DNA of 64,000 nucleotides from Moheibacter stercoris (lineage in GTDB: Bacteria > Bacteroidota > Bacteroidia > Flavobacteriales > Weeksellaceae). Where the stretch lies: the NCBI RefSeq assembly GCF_040545805.1, contig NZ_JBEPMO010000002.1, positions 62,001 to 126,000 of the forward strand, given 5' to 3'. Below the pieces are notes generated by a model. The model was not told the DNA's origin and made no database searches. It was given only the letters and a program-made list of their open reading frames with translations. This document shows, in pieces, positions 8,684 to 18,167 of this stretch (its first letter is position 1; each line of letters opens with the position of its first letter). A program made the translations under genes and the position numbers.

Positions 8684-11125
8684 ATGTTAGCCAAAAAGTA
8701 TTTAAGCATTGCCGTCCTATTGGTAGGTCTATTTGCCTATTCACAGAGTTTCTCTGTCAAAGGAAGAGTAACCGACAAGTCCAATCAACCATTGGAGTAT
8801 TCAACCATTTCAATTCAAAATCCAGACACCTACAATGAAATTTCGGGTGGTATAACTGATGCCACAGGAACATTCAATGTAGATGTTGTTGCAGGAGAAT
8901 ATTTGATATACATCGAAACATTCTCAGGAACGCACTATGAAGCACCTTTATCTGTCAATGGACATGTAGATTTGGGCGTAATCAAAATGGAAGAAACTTC
9001 AGTCGTAACCTTGGAAGGAGCGACAATTACAGGAAATACAAGCATGTATAGAATGGAACTTGACAAAAAAGTTTATGACCTTTCTAAAGATGCGATGGCT
9101 AAAGGAAGTTCTGTTTCAGATGCCTTGCAAAATGTTCCATCTGTTGAAGTTGATGGCGAAGGAAATGTGAGTTTAAGAGGAAATGAAAGTGTTCGAATCT
9201 TAATTGATGGAAAACCTTCTTCTCTGGTAGGAATTTCAGATCCTGCACAAGCTTTACAAAGTTTACCTGCCGATGTGGTAGATCGAATTGAGGTAGTGAC
9301 CAACCCATCTGCTCGTTTTGAAGCAGAAGGTGGAGCGGGTATCATCAACATCATTTTGAAAAAAGGTAAATTGCAAGGTTTCAACGGTTCTATAAATGTG
9401 AATGGAGGTATTCCTTTGACAGCGGGAGCTTCAGCTAATTTGAACTACCGTACTGGAAAATGGAATTTATTTACCAATTTAGGATATCGTTACGCAGAAC
9501 GTGATCGTGAAAGCAAATCATTTACGACCCGATATAATTCAGACGGAATTCCTCGATATGAGGACATGAACAATGAAGGAAAACGTATCAACAATGGATA
9601 CAATTTCATGTTGGGGACCGAATATTTCTTAGATGATCGTAATACTTTTTCCGTTTCTGGTAGCTACCGAAATGGGAAAAATGAAAATTTAGCCGAGGTT
9701 CGTTATACCGATTATGATTTCAATATGAATCCTTTTGCAAGTTCATTGCGTACCGAAGATGAAAAAGAAGATGATTATAGTTTAGAAGGAACCTTTAATT
9801 TCAAACATGACTTTTTAGATCCAGGTCATCAATTCACAGTTGATTTACGCGCAACCTATTCAGAAGAATCTGAAGATGGAAGACTACGAGAAGTTGGAGA
9901 ATTTGTAGATGCTACAGAACGTTCTTTGAGCGCTGAATACCAAAACAGAGTAATCATTTCAGCGGATTATGTATATCCGTTTGGAGATAAAGGAAGATTT
10001 GAATTGGGTGCAAGAGGTGAAATGGAAGGAACTCTTACGGACTTCAAAGTTGATAGTTTAGCTGGTTCAGAATGGGTTTCTAAAGATTTATTTTCCAACA
10101 GAACCGACTATAGACAAAATGTATATGCTGCCTACGCTCAGTTTGGTCAAGGTTTCGGACGTTTCTCTTATTTCGCAGGATTGCGTATGGAAAATTCAGA
10201 TATTACCGTGAAATCAATCCTAAACAATAGCGTTACACGTAAAAATTATGTGGATTTCTTCCCAAGTTTATTCTTGAATTATGAATTTGAAAATGAAAAT
10301 CAATTGCAAGCTAGTTATAGCCGTCGTGTAAGACGTCCAAGAGGTTGGGATTTAATTCCTTTCACATCGTATTCCAACAACAGAAGCTTGTTTATGGGAA
10401 ATCCAAATTTGAATCCGCAATATACAGATTCATATGAATTATCCTATGTAGCGAAAATTGGAAAATTTATGGTAACACCAAATGTTTACTATTCCAACAC
10501 TCAAGACAACATCCAACGTTACCAATCTATCAACGAAGCCGGAGTTTTGGTTACTCGACCAATTAATGTTGGAACAGAAGAAAGATACGGTGGTGATTTA
10601 ACCTTTACCTATCGTCCATTTAAATGGTGGAACTTTATGGGGAATGTTAATGTTTTCGGATATAAAACAGAAGGTCAACATGTGGATACCTACACCAATG
10701 AATCGGGAGATGTTATCACAAGAACAACCAATTTTGATGGAGATGGATTTAGTTGGTTTGGTCGTTTGAATAACACCTTTAATTTACCAGCGAATTTCAA
10801 CGTTCAAGTTTCGGCTAATTACCGTGGAGGAATGAAAACTGCACAAAGAGAACGAAAAGGAGTTTATGGAGTGGATTTGTCAATCAACAAAGATTTATTC
10901 AACGACAATGCGACCATTACAGCAAGTGTACGTGACTTATTTGATACAAGAAGAATGGAATTCACGTCTTTTGGAGAAGATTTCTATATGGAAAGCACCA
11001 ATCGTTGGAATGTACGATCTTTCAATTTGACATTTACCTATCGATTCAACCAATCCAAGCGTGACGCAAGAAAACAAGAGCGTCAAGAAGCAGGGGAAAT
11101 GGATATGGAAATGCCATCTTTGTAG
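8684..11125 (+). CDS. TonB-dependent receptor-like outer-membrane barrel
   Basis: The 813-residue protein has a signal peptide (cleavage near AYSQS), then a carboxypeptidase-regulatory-like domain of about 80 residues (SVKGRVTDKSNQPLEYSTISI), as in many receptors of this phylum. A plug domain follows, with VSDALQNVPSVEVDGEGNVSLRGNESVRILIDGKP and the segment DRIEVVTNPSARFEAEGGAGIINIILKK. The rest is a beta barrel of the OMP_b-brl_3 type. Known relatives import siderophores, peptides or other nutrients using energy from TonB/ExbBD; the substrate here is unknown. No SusD-like partner is adjacent, so it is not part of a standard polysaccharide locus. The C-terminus has an unusual acidic/Met-rich tail (EMDMEMPSL). 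Confidence 0.9.
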   Translation: MLAKKYLSIAVLLVGLFAYSQSFSVKGRVTDKSNQPLEYSTISIQNPDTYNEISGGITDATGTFNVDVVAGEYLIYIETFSGTHYEAPLSVNGHVDLGVIKMEETSVVTLEGATITGNTSMYRMELDKKVYDLSKDAMAKGSSVSDALQNVPSVEVDGEGNVSLRGNESVRILIDGKPSSLVGISDPAQALQSLPADVVDRIEVVTNPSARFEAEGGAGIINIILKKGKLQGFNGSINVNGGIPLTAGASANLNYRTGKWNLFTNLGYRYAERDRESKSFTTRYNSDGIPRYEDMNNEGKRINNGYNFMLGTEYFLDDRNTFSVSGSYRNGKNENLAEVRYTDYDFNMNPFASSLRTEDEKEDDYSLEGTFNFKHDFLDPGHQFTVDLRATYSEESEDGRLREVGEFVDATERSLSAEYQNRVIISADYVYPFGDKGRFELGARGEMEGTLTDFKVDSLAGSEWVSKDLFSNRTDYRQNVYAAYAQFGQGFGRFSYFAGLRMENSDITVKSILNNSVTRKNYVDFFPSLFLNYEFENENQLQASYSRRVRRPRGWDLIPFTSYSNNRSLFMGNPNLNPQYTDSYELSYVAKIGKFMVTPNVYYSNTQDNIQRYQSINEAGVLVTRPINVGTEERYGGDLTFTYRPFKWWNFMGNVNVFGYKTEGQHVDTYTNESGDVITRTTNFDGDGFSWFGRLNNTFNLPANFNVQVSANYRGGMKTAQRERKGVYGVDLSINKDLFNDNATITASVRDLFDTRRMEFTSFGEDFYMESTNRWNVRSFNLTFTYRFNQSKRDARKQERQEAGEMDMEMPSL

Positions 11126-11146
11126 GGCATGAAAAATATACCCAAT

Positions 11147-11176
11147 AAAAAAGGAGTGAATCATCACTCCTTTTTT
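11147..11176. terminator. Bidirectional intrinsic terminator
   Basis: AAAAAAGGAGTGA and TCACTCCTTTTTT form a perfect 13-base-pair stem around ATCA. It serves the receptor gene and, in reverse, sppA. Confidence 0.85.
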
Positions 11177-11218
11177 ATTATATAAAATCTATCTTATCAA
11201 TTTAATCTAAACCATTTC

Positions 11219-12994
11219 TTAAAGAAATTTAATATCGTAAGGCATTCTCAATTGAATTCCTTTGGTTTCTTTCATGGCTTTTAAATCTTGGTAAATCGAA
11301 TAGTTTTCCGCACCAATTTCTTCTTTGATAATTGCTTCAGCTTTTACCCCTTGGAATTGCTCCATAAATTCTTCAAATCCCCCTTTTCTATACGGATGAC
11401 TCGTTACCGCGTATTTGTCTAATTCAGCACGTTTCGCTGCTGCCAAAATAGCGTCCTCCAAAGTTCCGATTTGATCAACCAATCCAATTTTCTTTGCTTG
11501 ATTACCAGTCCATACTCTACCTCCACCCACTGCATCTACTTCTTCAAAACTCATCTTGCGTGCATTGGCAACATGGTTTACGAATTGTTTGTAAACAGAC
11601 TCGGTCATTTCTGTCATCACTTCCATTTGCGTATTGGACATCGGTGTGAATATTGTTCTAAGAAACTCAGAATTCTCATTGGTTTTCACATAATCGGTGG
11701 TAAGCCCAACATTGTTGATTAGCTTTTTAACACTAGGAATCATACCCAAAACTCCAATTGATCCCGTGATGGTATTAGGGCTTGTATAAATTTCGTCAGC
11801 CTCCATTGCAATATAATATCCGCCTGAAGCAGCAACATCTCCAAAAGAAACAATAATTGGTTTTAATTTGCGTAATTGTCTTAGTTCATATAAAATTTCT
11901 TCCGAAGCATCAGCACTTCCACCAGGAGAATTCACACGCAAAACAACTGCCTTTACTTTGTCATTTTCTTGAAGATCTCGAATTGTTTTTTTGTATACTT
12001 CTGACTGAATTCCAGAAAAACTTTCACCTGGCATGATGGTTCCTGAAGCATATACAACCGCAATTTGATCTCTTCCTGTTTGAGGTTTTATTTGGTTGGC
12101 ATATTTTTCCAAGCTGATGGAGTATTTTTTCAATTCATCATAAAAAGATTTCTTCTCATTTATTTCCAAACCTAATTTATCGGCAATCATTTGATCATAT
12201 TCCCCTTCATGAACAATCTTATCGACAAATTTGTTAGCCAAAGCTTTTTGAGGATTAAAACTATGCAAACTATCTACCGATATTTTAAAAGCTTCAGGTG
12301 AAATTTTTCTTGATTGCGCAATATCACTAGCCAAATTATTCCATATTTCATTTAACAATTCCGTTAATTGCTCTCTATTTTCGGGAGATAAATCTTCTCT
12401 CATATAGGGTTCAACTGCCGATTTATAAGCCCCATGACGAATCACTTGAAAATCGATACCATATTTTTCACCCAGGTTTTTGTAAAACATAACTTCAGCA
12501 CTTAATCCCTGAACCAACACCATGCCCAAAGGATTTTGGAAAATTGAATCCGCTACGGAATTAATGGCATATCCACCTTGATCCGAATTATGAGAGTAAG
12601 CGTAGATGAATTTTCCAGATTTTTTAAAATCGAGTAAAGCATTTCGAACATCAGACAATTGGGAAAATCCTCCCATAAAACTATTGACCTTTAAACTAAT
12701 CCCTTTGATTTTATCATCTTCTTTTGCAGCTTGAATGGACTGAATGATATCTCTGAAATAAACTTCTGAACCTGGCGCAGGCCCAAAAAGAGAGGATTCA
12801 TTCTCCATCGTACTTTCTTTTATGGGACTATTAAAGGTAATTTCTAAAACAGACCCATTCTTCGGTCCATTATCTTGAAATAAACCTTCAGCCAAAGAAA
12901 ACATTGCGAACGCACCAAGAACTAAACCAATAAAAATAAAAGTCAATAAATTGCCTAAAATGACGGCCAAAACATTTCCAAAAAACTTTTTCAT
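11219..12994 (-). CDS. sppA: Signal peptide peptidase SppA, long form
   Basis: SppA is an inner-membrane-anchored protease that degrades signal peptides left after secretion. At 591 residues this is the duplicated 67-kDa form. An N-terminal membrane segment (residues about 8-33) precedes two homologous S49 domains. The catalytic Lys lies in GAYKSAVEPY (Lys191) in the first half and the nucleophile in VAASGGYYIA (Ser390) in the second half, the split Lys/Ser dyad of the family. It is divergent from folK with only 29 bases between the start codons, so the two promoters must overlap the partner gene or each other. Confidence 0.95.
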   Translation of the reverse strand: MKKFFGNVLAVILGNLLTFIFIGLVLGAFAMFSLAEGLFQDNGPKNGSVLEITFNSPIKESTMENESSLFGPAPGSEVYFRDIIQSIQAAKEDDKIKGISLKVNSFMGGFSQLSDVRNALLDFKKSGKFIYAYSHNSDQGGYAINSVADSIFQNPLGMVLVQGLSAEVMFYKNLGEKYGIDFQVIRHGAYKSAVEPYMREDLSPENREQLTELLNEIWNNLASDIAQSRKISPEAFKISVDSLHSFNPQKALANKFVDKIVHEGEYDQMIADKLGLEINEKKSFYDELKKYSISLEKYANQIKPQTGRDQIAVVYASGTIMPGESFSGIQSEVYKKTIRDLQENDKVKAVVLRVNSPGGSADASEEILYELRQLRKLKPIIVSFGDVAASGGYYIAMEADEIYTSPNTITGSIGVLGMIPSVKKLINNVGLTTDYVKTNENSEFLRTIFTPMSNTQMEVMTEMTESVYKQFVNHVANARKMSFEEVDAVGGGRVWTGNQAKKIGLVDQIGTLEDAILAAAKRAELDKYAVTSHPYRKGGFEEFMEQFQGVKAEAIIKEEIGAENYSIYQDLKAMKETKGIQLRMPYDIKFL

Positions 12995-13023
12995 TTACAC
13001 TGTGAATTATATTACTTTGCAAT

Positions 13024-13440
13024 ATGTCGATCAATGAAGTCATTTTGTTACTAGGTACCAACCTAAATAATAAAAAAAAGAATTTAGAAGATGCAAAAAT
13101 GCAGATTGAACTGCAGATTGGAGCACAAATCAAAGAATCTGAAATCACGGAAACTGAACCCGTTGATTTTGATTCAGATAATTTATTTTTAAATCAATTA
13201 TTGACTGTTAAAACCTCCCTTTCGCCAATACAATTATTGGATAAAATCAAAGTCATTGAAAAACAAATGGGTAGAAAATATCTCCCCACAGATCAAAATT
13301 ACCAGGATCGAATCATTGACATTGACATAATTTTCTATAATGATTTGACGTACAAATCTTCTAGACTTAAAATTCCTCATGAACAAATAAAAACAAGAGA
13401 TTTTATAAAAAAGATGTTGAATTACTATTTAATCCCATAA
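13024..13440 (+). CDS. folK: HPPK, folate biosynthesis pyrophosphokinase
   Basis: The product (2-amino-4-hydroxy-6-hydroxymethyldihydropteridine pyrophosphokinase) transfers pyrophosphate from ATP to the pterin precursor of folate. The 138 residues begin with the family signature EVILLLGTNLNNKKKNLEDA. The C-terminal half has the motif DRIIDIDIIFYND, which holds the two metal-binding Asp residues, followed by LKIPHEQIKTRDF. The central loop is present but somewhat short, so the protein is smaller than the usual 155-165 residues. A TTTG-containing element (TTACTTTG) ends four bases before the ATG, so the mRNA may have little or no leader. Confidence 0.93.
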   Translation: MSINEVILLLGTNLNNKKKNLEDAKMQIELQIGAQIKESEITETEPVDFDSDNLFLNQLLTVKTSLSPIQLLDKIKVIEKQMGRKYLPTDQNYQDRIIDIDIIFYNDLTYKSSRLKIPHEQIKTRDFIKKMLNYYLIP

Positions 13441-13446
13441 TTTTAT

Positions 13447-13454
13447 TAAATTTG
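13447..13454 (+). promoter_or_regulatory. Bacteroidota -7 box of OmpA-family gene
   Basis: TAAATTTG matches TAnnTTTG just after the folK stop, giving a leader of about 45 bases before the ATG at 13505. Confidence 0.5.
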
Positions 13455-13504
13455 CCCAAATATTTATAATTGTTAAAAGTAATAACCTACCCAAACAATA
13501 ATCT

Positions 13505-14962
13505 ATGAGAAAAATATGCTTACTCTCTTTAGCGTTCCTGTCTTTCAATGTGGCTTTTTCACAAGAGACTGAGAACCAGATGACAACGAAACCTAATACG
13601 ACAAAATTCACAAACGACGTTAAACAATTTAACGATTGGCACATTGCTTTGTTTGCCGGTACCAATGCTCTTCAAAACACAGATCTTGTAACTTGGGGAG
13701 ATGGTAAATTTTTACCTGGATATGACGTTCAATTTCATGTAACAAAAGAAGTTACCCATGCATTTGGGATTTCCTTAATGGGACAATACGGAAACACGCG
13801 TCAATATGGTGAAGGCACACAAGTCAATTACACCAATGCTTGGGATGCCAAAACAGAATACTACGGTATCAGTTTATTGGGAGATTTAAATTTGAGCAAT
13901 CTTTTTAGAAGAATCGACAATGATTCTCCTTACAGATGGGCATTACATGCATACGCAGGTGCGGGTTTATTAGCCTATAAAAACGAAAGAAAGGCTAGAT
14001 ACGTTTATCACAACAATCCTACTTCTTATAATGAGTGGAATACTGTTAGTGATATTTCATTGAATGACAAATCTTTCTACGCACAAGCTGGTTTAGGTTT
14101 ACGTTACAAAATGAGCCAAAGATTTGACTTAGAATTACGTAGTATGTATGTAATGACTGGGGATGAGGAATTTGATGGTTCAGGTGATCCAAAACCAGGA
14201 GTATGGACATTGGCTGACATTGAAGAAGGTCGTGATGACAACATGATTACTTTATCATTGGGTGTTCATTACAAAATTGGTCGTCACAAAGAATCTTTGC
14301 AATGGCATGATCCTTTGACCTCTATTTCTTCTACGCCTGTTTCTGAAAACATTCCTTGTGCAGATGATGACAATGATGGTGTTTGTAACTTATATGACAA
14401 ATGTCCAGGAACTCCTGAAGGAATCCGTGTAGACGGAGCAGGTTGTCCATTGGATACTGATAATGATGGTGTTTATGATTCAGTTGATGAATGTCCTACT
14501 ATTCCTGGTCCTCCAACAAATAACGGATGTCCTACTCCAATCGTGGAAGTTAGTATCGGATCTATCGCTGATAATTTAACAGGGGTTATTCAAGGAATTG
14601 AATTTGACTATGACAAAGCAACCATCAGAGAGGTATCTTACCCTAAATTAGATGCTGCCTTTAACATCTTACAAGCTCATCCTACCTACAAATTCTATGT
14701 AGAAGGTCATACAGATGCTGCTGGTTCTGTTCAATACAACCAAGGTCTTTCTGAAAGAAGAGCAGCTGCTGTTGTACGTTACTTAGTAAACAAAGGAATT
14801 TCTGCTGATCAGTTAATTGCTGTTGGAAAAGGGGAATCAGACTTGAAACATAAAGAATGTGATCCTCACACCAACTGTCCAGCTTGGAAAAACTTGGAAA
14901 ATCGTCGTGTTGTTTTCAAACCTTACGGTGACCCAATCCAAGGAGTAGAATATTCTGAATAA
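13505..14962 (+). CDS. OmpA-family protein with thrombospondin type 3 repeats
   Basis: The 485-residue protein has a signal peptide (cleavage near AFSQE), an N-terminal outer-membrane barrel of about 250 residues, then calcium-binding type 3 repeats (DDDNDGVCNLYDKCPGTPEG, then DTDNDGVYDSVDECPTIPG) at about residues 285-340. The C-terminal OmpA domain starts with IEFDYDKATI and holds the peptidoglycan-binding motif YVEGHTDAAGSVQYNQGLSERRAAAVVRYL, with the family's Asp and Arg. Two Cys (HKECDPHTNCPAW) probably form a disulfide near the end. It should link outer membrane and peptidoglycan. Such proteins are among the most abundant outer-membrane proteins in this phylum. It has its own promoter and terminator. 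Confidence 0.93.
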   Translation: MRKICLLSLAFLSFNVAFSQETENQMTTKPNTTKFTNDVKQFNDWHIALFAGTNALQNTDLVTWGDGKFLPGYDVQFHVTKEVTHAFGISLMGQYGNTRQYGEGTQVNYTNAWDAKTEYYGISLLGDLNLSNLFRRIDNDSPYRWALHAYAGAGLLAYKNERKARYVYHNNPTSYNEWNTVSDISLNDKSFYAQAGLGLRYKMSQRFDLELRSMYVMTGDEEFDGSGDPKPGVWTLADIEEGRDDNMITLSLGVHYKIGRHKESLQWHDPLTSISSTPVSENIPCADDDNDGVCNLYDKCPGTPEGIRVDGAGCPLDTDNDGVYDSVDECPTIPGPPTNNGCPTPIVEVSIGSIADNLTGVIQGIEFDYDKATIREVSYPKLDAAFNILQAHPTYKFYVEGHTDAAGSVQYNQGLSERRAAAVVRYLVNKGISADQLIAVGKGESDLKHKECDPHTNCPAWKNLENRRVVFKPYGDPIQGVEYSE

Positions 14963-14981
14963 TTATTCCAAACATAAAACA

Positions 14982-15011
14982 AAAAAGAGGCGCCAATTGT
15001 GCCTCTTTTTT
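14982..15011 (+). terminator. Intrinsic terminator of OmpA-family gene
   Basis: AAAAAGAGGC and GCCTCTTTTT form a ten-base-pair stem around a nine-base loop with a T run, 20 bases after the stop codon. Confidence 0.85.
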
Positions 15012-15188
15012 ATTTTAAGCAAGTTTTTATTCTACTAGTTTAGTTATGATTGAAGAAGGATTGTTATGAAAACAGTGATCTTACTGAAACCCTTGCAATC
15101 GTTGAGATTTTGAACCATAGATAGGGTTCAATTTGCACTTTACTTGGAAAGATTCAATTCGAAATTTCTAAGAATAAAACACAAAAAA

Positions 15189-15211
15189 AAAGCCGGAGTA
15201 AATCCGGCTTT
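15189..15211 (-). terminator. Intrinsic terminator of mscL
   Basis: AAAGCCGGA and TCCGGCTTT pair around GTAAA. The long A run on the plus side gives a U tract on the minus-strand transcript, so it ends mscL. Confidence 0.8.
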
Positions 15212-15235
15212 TCAATTGTATGAATTATTTAAAAA

Positions 15236-15607
15236 TTATTTATTTTTTAATAAGTCGCGAATTTCAGTCAATAATACTTCTTCGTTTGAAGGACCTGCTG
15301 GCGCTTCTTCTGGTTTTTTATTGATTTTATTTGCTCCTTTTATCAACCAAAATAATACCATTGCAATACATAGGAAACTTATCACAGCCGATAAAAAGTT
15401 TCCGTATGCAACACCGTTCCATGATAATTTCGCAATATCTTCTGCTCCCGCAGCTTTCAATGCTGGATTCAATAACAAAGGCGTAATCACATCATCTACT
15501 AATGAAGATACAATTTTACCAAATGCAGCACCGATGATGACACCGACTGCTAAGTCAATTACATTGCCCTTAAAAGCAAATTCTTTGAATTCTTTGATCA
15601 TTCCCAT
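15236..15607 (-). CDS. mscL: Large-conductance mechanosensitive channel
   Basis: MscL is an inner-membrane pore that opens under membrane tension and saves the cell from hypo-osmotic shock. The 123 residues show the family start EFKEFAFKGNVIDLAVGVIIGAAFGKIVSSLVDDVITPL with the first membrane helix (about 14-45), a periplasmic loop (ALKAAGAEDIAKLSWNGVAYG), the second helix (SAVISFLCIAMVLFWLI) and a charged cytoplasmic C-terminus (NEEVLLTEIRDLLKNK). The gene lies 35 bases downstream of the DUF192 gene but has its own -7 box overlapping that gene's stop and its own terminator. Confidence 0.97.
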   Translation of the reverse strand: MGMIKEFKEFAFKGNVIDLAVGVIIGAAFGKIVSSLVDDVITPLLLNPALKAAGAEDIAKLSWNGVAYGNFLSAVISFLCIAMVLFWLIKGANKINKKPEEAPAGPSNEEVLLTEIRDLLKNK

Positions 15608-15637
15608 ATTAAAATAAATTAAGTTAGTTTAAATATA

Positions 15638-15645
15638 CAAAATTA
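15638..15645 (-). promoter_or_regulatory. Bacteroidota -7 box of mscL
   Basis: The minus strand reads TAATTTTG, an exact TAnnTTTG match overlapping the stop codon of the upstream gene, 30 bases before the mscL start. Confidence 0.5.
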
Positions 15646-16164
15646 GTTTCTTGTCCAACGGATTTTGGTCTCTCCTTCAACCATTCCCAGCTTTTCCGAT
15701 AAACCACCGTTGATCTCAACTACAAATTTCGAATTTTCTTTCGCTGCCGCTACTGTTCCTCCGGGGCTCATTTCTGAATCTGCTCCAGGTTGAGCATTTC
15801 GAGCAATGTTGATCAAAGTTGAATCGGCCGAAAAATACATGATGTCTAATGGAATTCGTGTGTTTTTCATATAAAAGGTATGTTTGCGAACTTCATCGTC
15901 TCCAAAAATGAATAACATACCATTGCCATCTTCCATTGAAGAACGATCCATTAATCCTCTTGCACGTTCATTGTTTGTTTCTGCAATTTCAATGTTTATT
16001 TTATGAAAAGCCTCGCCATTTGCATTGATGAATTCCAATTCTCCTTCTTTGGTAAAAGGAATTTCAACTACATCAACTGTTCCTACTGATTCTACTTTCT
16101 GCGTGTCATTTCCACATGAAATAACAAACAATCCCAAGCATAAACTAATTCCAATTTTTTTCAT
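15643..16164 (-). CDS. DUF192 lipoprotein
   Basis: The 173-residue protein starts with a lipoprotein signal (GLFVISC, Cys17). The mature part is a DUF192 domain (about residues 45-170), recognised by RARGLMDRSSMEDGNGMLFIF, then KHTFYMKNTRIPLDIMYFS and FVVEINGGLSEKLGMVEGE. The family is widespread, its structure is a small beta-barrel-like fold, and its function is not established. The start codon lies 5 bases after the lgt stop, so it is probably translated from the yidD-lgt transcript. The link of a lipoprotein to lgt, the enzyme that lipidates it, is suggestive but not evidence of function. Confidence 0.88.
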   Translation of the reverse strand: MKKIGISLCLGLFVISCGNDTQKVESVGTVDVVEIPFTKEGELEFINANGEAFHKINIEIAETNNERARGLMDRSSMEDGNGMLFIFGDDEVRKHTFYMKNTRIPLDIMYFSADSTLINIARNAQPGADSEMSPGGTVAAAKENSKFVVEINGGLSEKLGMVEGETKIRWTRN

Positions 16165-16169
16165 AGATT

Positions 16170-17072
16170 TTAATCTTGATATGTTCTATTTTTTGAAGTC
16201 ATCATCACATAAATTCCCAATAAGATGAAAGGAATACTGAGAATTTGACCATTGTTTAATCCTATATTTAAGCTTTGCGCTACAAATTCATCTCCTTGAT
16301 TTTCTTTGAAGAATTCCACAAAGAAACGAACTGACCATAACAAGGTGAAGAACAATCCAAATAGGTATCCTTGTTGGTATTTTCTATTGGTTTTCTTATA
16401 GATTCTCCACAAAATGAAAAAGATAATCACATAGCAAATTGCTTCATACAATTGCGATGGATGACGCGCAACATCGGCATCTCCATACTCGGAAATCAAT
16501 CGTTCAAATTTCACTGCCCATGGCAAATTGGATTCAGTACCAACAATTTCGGAGTTGATGAAATTCCCCACACGAATTGCTGCTCCTCCCAATGGCACCG
16601 TTAAGGCAACACGATCTAACAACCAAAATAGATTTTTCTTTAAATATTTACGATTAAAGAGAAAGGCAGACAATAAAAACCCTAATGCCGCACCATGACT
16701 CGCCAATCCTCTAAATCCAGAAAATTCATATCCTTGTAATAGACCAAATATGGCAGATGAATTTGGATTGGGGTGAACAGGTAAAAAGATTTGAATAAGA
16801 GCATCAGATATAGGCATATTCTGATAATGGTCTATGTTGTAAAACAATTCTCCCAATCTTGCTCCAACAATTACCCCGATAAAAGCGTATAGAAACAATG
16901 GATCCAAAATCTTGACATCTTGTTTGTCTGTTTCCAAGATATTCTTCATGATATACCATCCCAAAACAAAGGCGATAATCCAACACACACTATAATAATG
17001 GATTTTTAAAAATCCGAAATCAAGCATTACCGGATCAGCATTCCACGTAATGGCTAAAAATAAATCTGTCAT
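16170..17072 (-). CDS. lgt: Prolipoprotein diacylglyceryl transferase
   Basis: Lgt moves a diacylglyceryl group from phosphatidylglycerol to the lipobox Cys of prolipoproteins in the inner membrane. The 300-residue protein is polytopic. It has the family segments ARLGELFYNIDH, RGLASHGAALGFLL (with the essential His of HGG/HGA motif), GGAAIRVGNFINSEIVG (conserved Arg and Asn) and ARHPSQLYEAI. It overlaps the preceding yidD by 4 bases, so the two are translationally coupled. The window encodes many lipoproteins that depend on this enzyme. Confidence 0.96.
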   Translation of the reverse strand: MTDLFLAITWNADPVMLDFGFLKIHYYSVCWIIAFVLGWYIMKNILETDKQDVKILDPLFLYAFIGVIVGARLGELFYNIDHYQNMPISDALIQIFLPVHPNPNSSAIFGLLQGYEFSGFRGLASHGAALGFLLSAFLFNRKYLKKNLFWLLDRVALTVPLGGAAIRVGNFINSEIVGTESNLPWAVKFERLISEYGDADVARHPSQLYEAICYVIIFFILWRIYKKTNRKYQQGYLFGLFFTLLWSVRFFVEFFKENQGDEFVAQSLNIGLNNGQILSIPFILLGIYVMMTSKNRTYQD

Positions 17073-17314
17073 AATTTTTCTTTTTTAGGAACAGGATCAT
17101 ATCCGCTACCACCCCAAGGATGGCAACTTAAAATTCTTTTCGACCCCAAATATAAACCTTTTAACAATCCGTGTGTTTTTAAAGCCTCCAACATATAATG
17201 CGAACATGTTGGACTATATCGACAATTGCTTCCCATCCATGGCGAAATGGCCAATTGGTAAAAGCGCACTAGACCAACGAAAGGCAGAATTAGTATTTGT
17301 TGAATTCTTTGCAT
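17069..17314 (-). CDS. yidD: Membrane protein insertion efficiency factor YidD
   Basis: YidD is a small protein associated with the inner membrane that aids YidC-dependent insertion. The signature VRFYQLAISPWMGSNCRYSPTCSHYMLEALKTHG, split around two conserved Cys, fills residues 15-48, and SKRILSCHPWGGSGYDPVP the end. I chose the ATG at 17314 (81 residues, start MQRIQQ), because family members begin close to this point; an ATG ten codons upstream (17344) is also open. Its stop overlaps the lgt start by 4 bases. Confidence 0.9.
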   Translation of the reverse strand: MQRIQQILILPFVGLVRFYQLAISPWMGSNCRYSPTCSHYMLEALKTHGLLKGLYLGSKRILSCHPWGGSGYDPVPKKEKL

Positions 17315-17497
17315 AAAAAGCAAATTTAAGAATTCTGTCACCATAAAATTCTTGCAAGAGAAATAATATTCAAATTATCTTCTCTCTGTCGTCATCATGG
17401 TTTCTAATGGAAGTCTTGAATCGAAATTTTTCAGCACCAAAAAACTGTTTAGTTAATCATTAAACGCTAGATGTGGTGTATCTTGAGAAATTGGATA

Positions 17498-18031
17498 CTA
17501 TTTAAACTTTCTAAAAAACTCCCACATCACAATTCCTGCACATACACTAACGTTAAGGGAATGTTTTGTGCCATCTTGTGGAATTTCCAAACAAGCATCA
17601 CTCATATTGATTACTGATTGTTGTACTCCCTCAACTTCATTTCCAAGTACGATAGCTATTTTCTCGTTAGGTTGAACTTGAAATTCCATTAAATTCTGAC
17701 TTCCATCAACCTGTTCAATGGACAAAATTTTAAATCCATTGTTTTTCAGTTGTGGAATTAATTCATGAATATCTTCTACATATTCCCAATCCACACTTTC
17801 GGTTGCGCCCAAAGCAGTTTTTCGAATTTCTTTGTTGGGAGGAGTTGCGGTAATCCCACAGAGGTAGATTTTTTCCATCAGAAATGCATCGGCTGTACGA
17901 AAAACGGAACCAATGTTATGGGCAGAGCGAATATTATCCATCAAAATCACCACTGGAATCTTTTCAGTTTCTTTAAATTCTTCTACAGAAATCCTTCCTA
18001 ACTCTTCTAACTTTAATTTTTTCATAGCCAA
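17498..18031 (-). CDS. SpoU/TrmH-family RNA 2'-O-methyltransferase
   Basis: The 177-residue protein is a compact SPOUT methyltransferase without the N-terminal substrate-binding domain of larger members. All three knot motifs are visible: motif 1 NIRSAHNIGSVFRTADAF (about residues 33-50), motif 2 KIAIVLGNEVEGV (about 127-139) and motif 3 SLNVSVCAGIVMWEFF near the end. The reaction is SAM-dependent 2'-O-methylation of tRNA or rRNA; the exact target cannot be told from the sequence. It is divergent from mutS and separated by 153 bases from yidD downstream. Confidence 0.92.
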   Translation of the reverse strand: MAMKKLKLEELGRISVEEFKETEKIPVVILMDNIRSAHNIGSVFRTADAFLMEKIYLCGITATPPNKEIRKTALGATESVDWEYVEDIHELIPQLKNNGFKILSIEQVDGSQNLMEFQVQPNEKIAIVLGNEVEGVQQSVINMSDACLEIPQDGTKHSLNVSVCAGIVMWEFFRKFK

Positions 18032-18167
18032 ACCGTTGCAGACCTAATTCTCTTTTTGTAAATTGTATGAAGTCCTTTTTCCATCGAAAAAAGTTGGCGC
18101 AAAGTTACGCAAAGAAATTCCTTACTTGAAAAGCTTTAAGTAAATTAGCAACCTTAAAAATTTAGCC

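Noticed and set aside
15110..15131. Inverted repeat TTGAACC/GGTTCAA after the OmpA-family gene
   Set aside because: Only seven pairs, no T run and no nearby start; I see no role for it.
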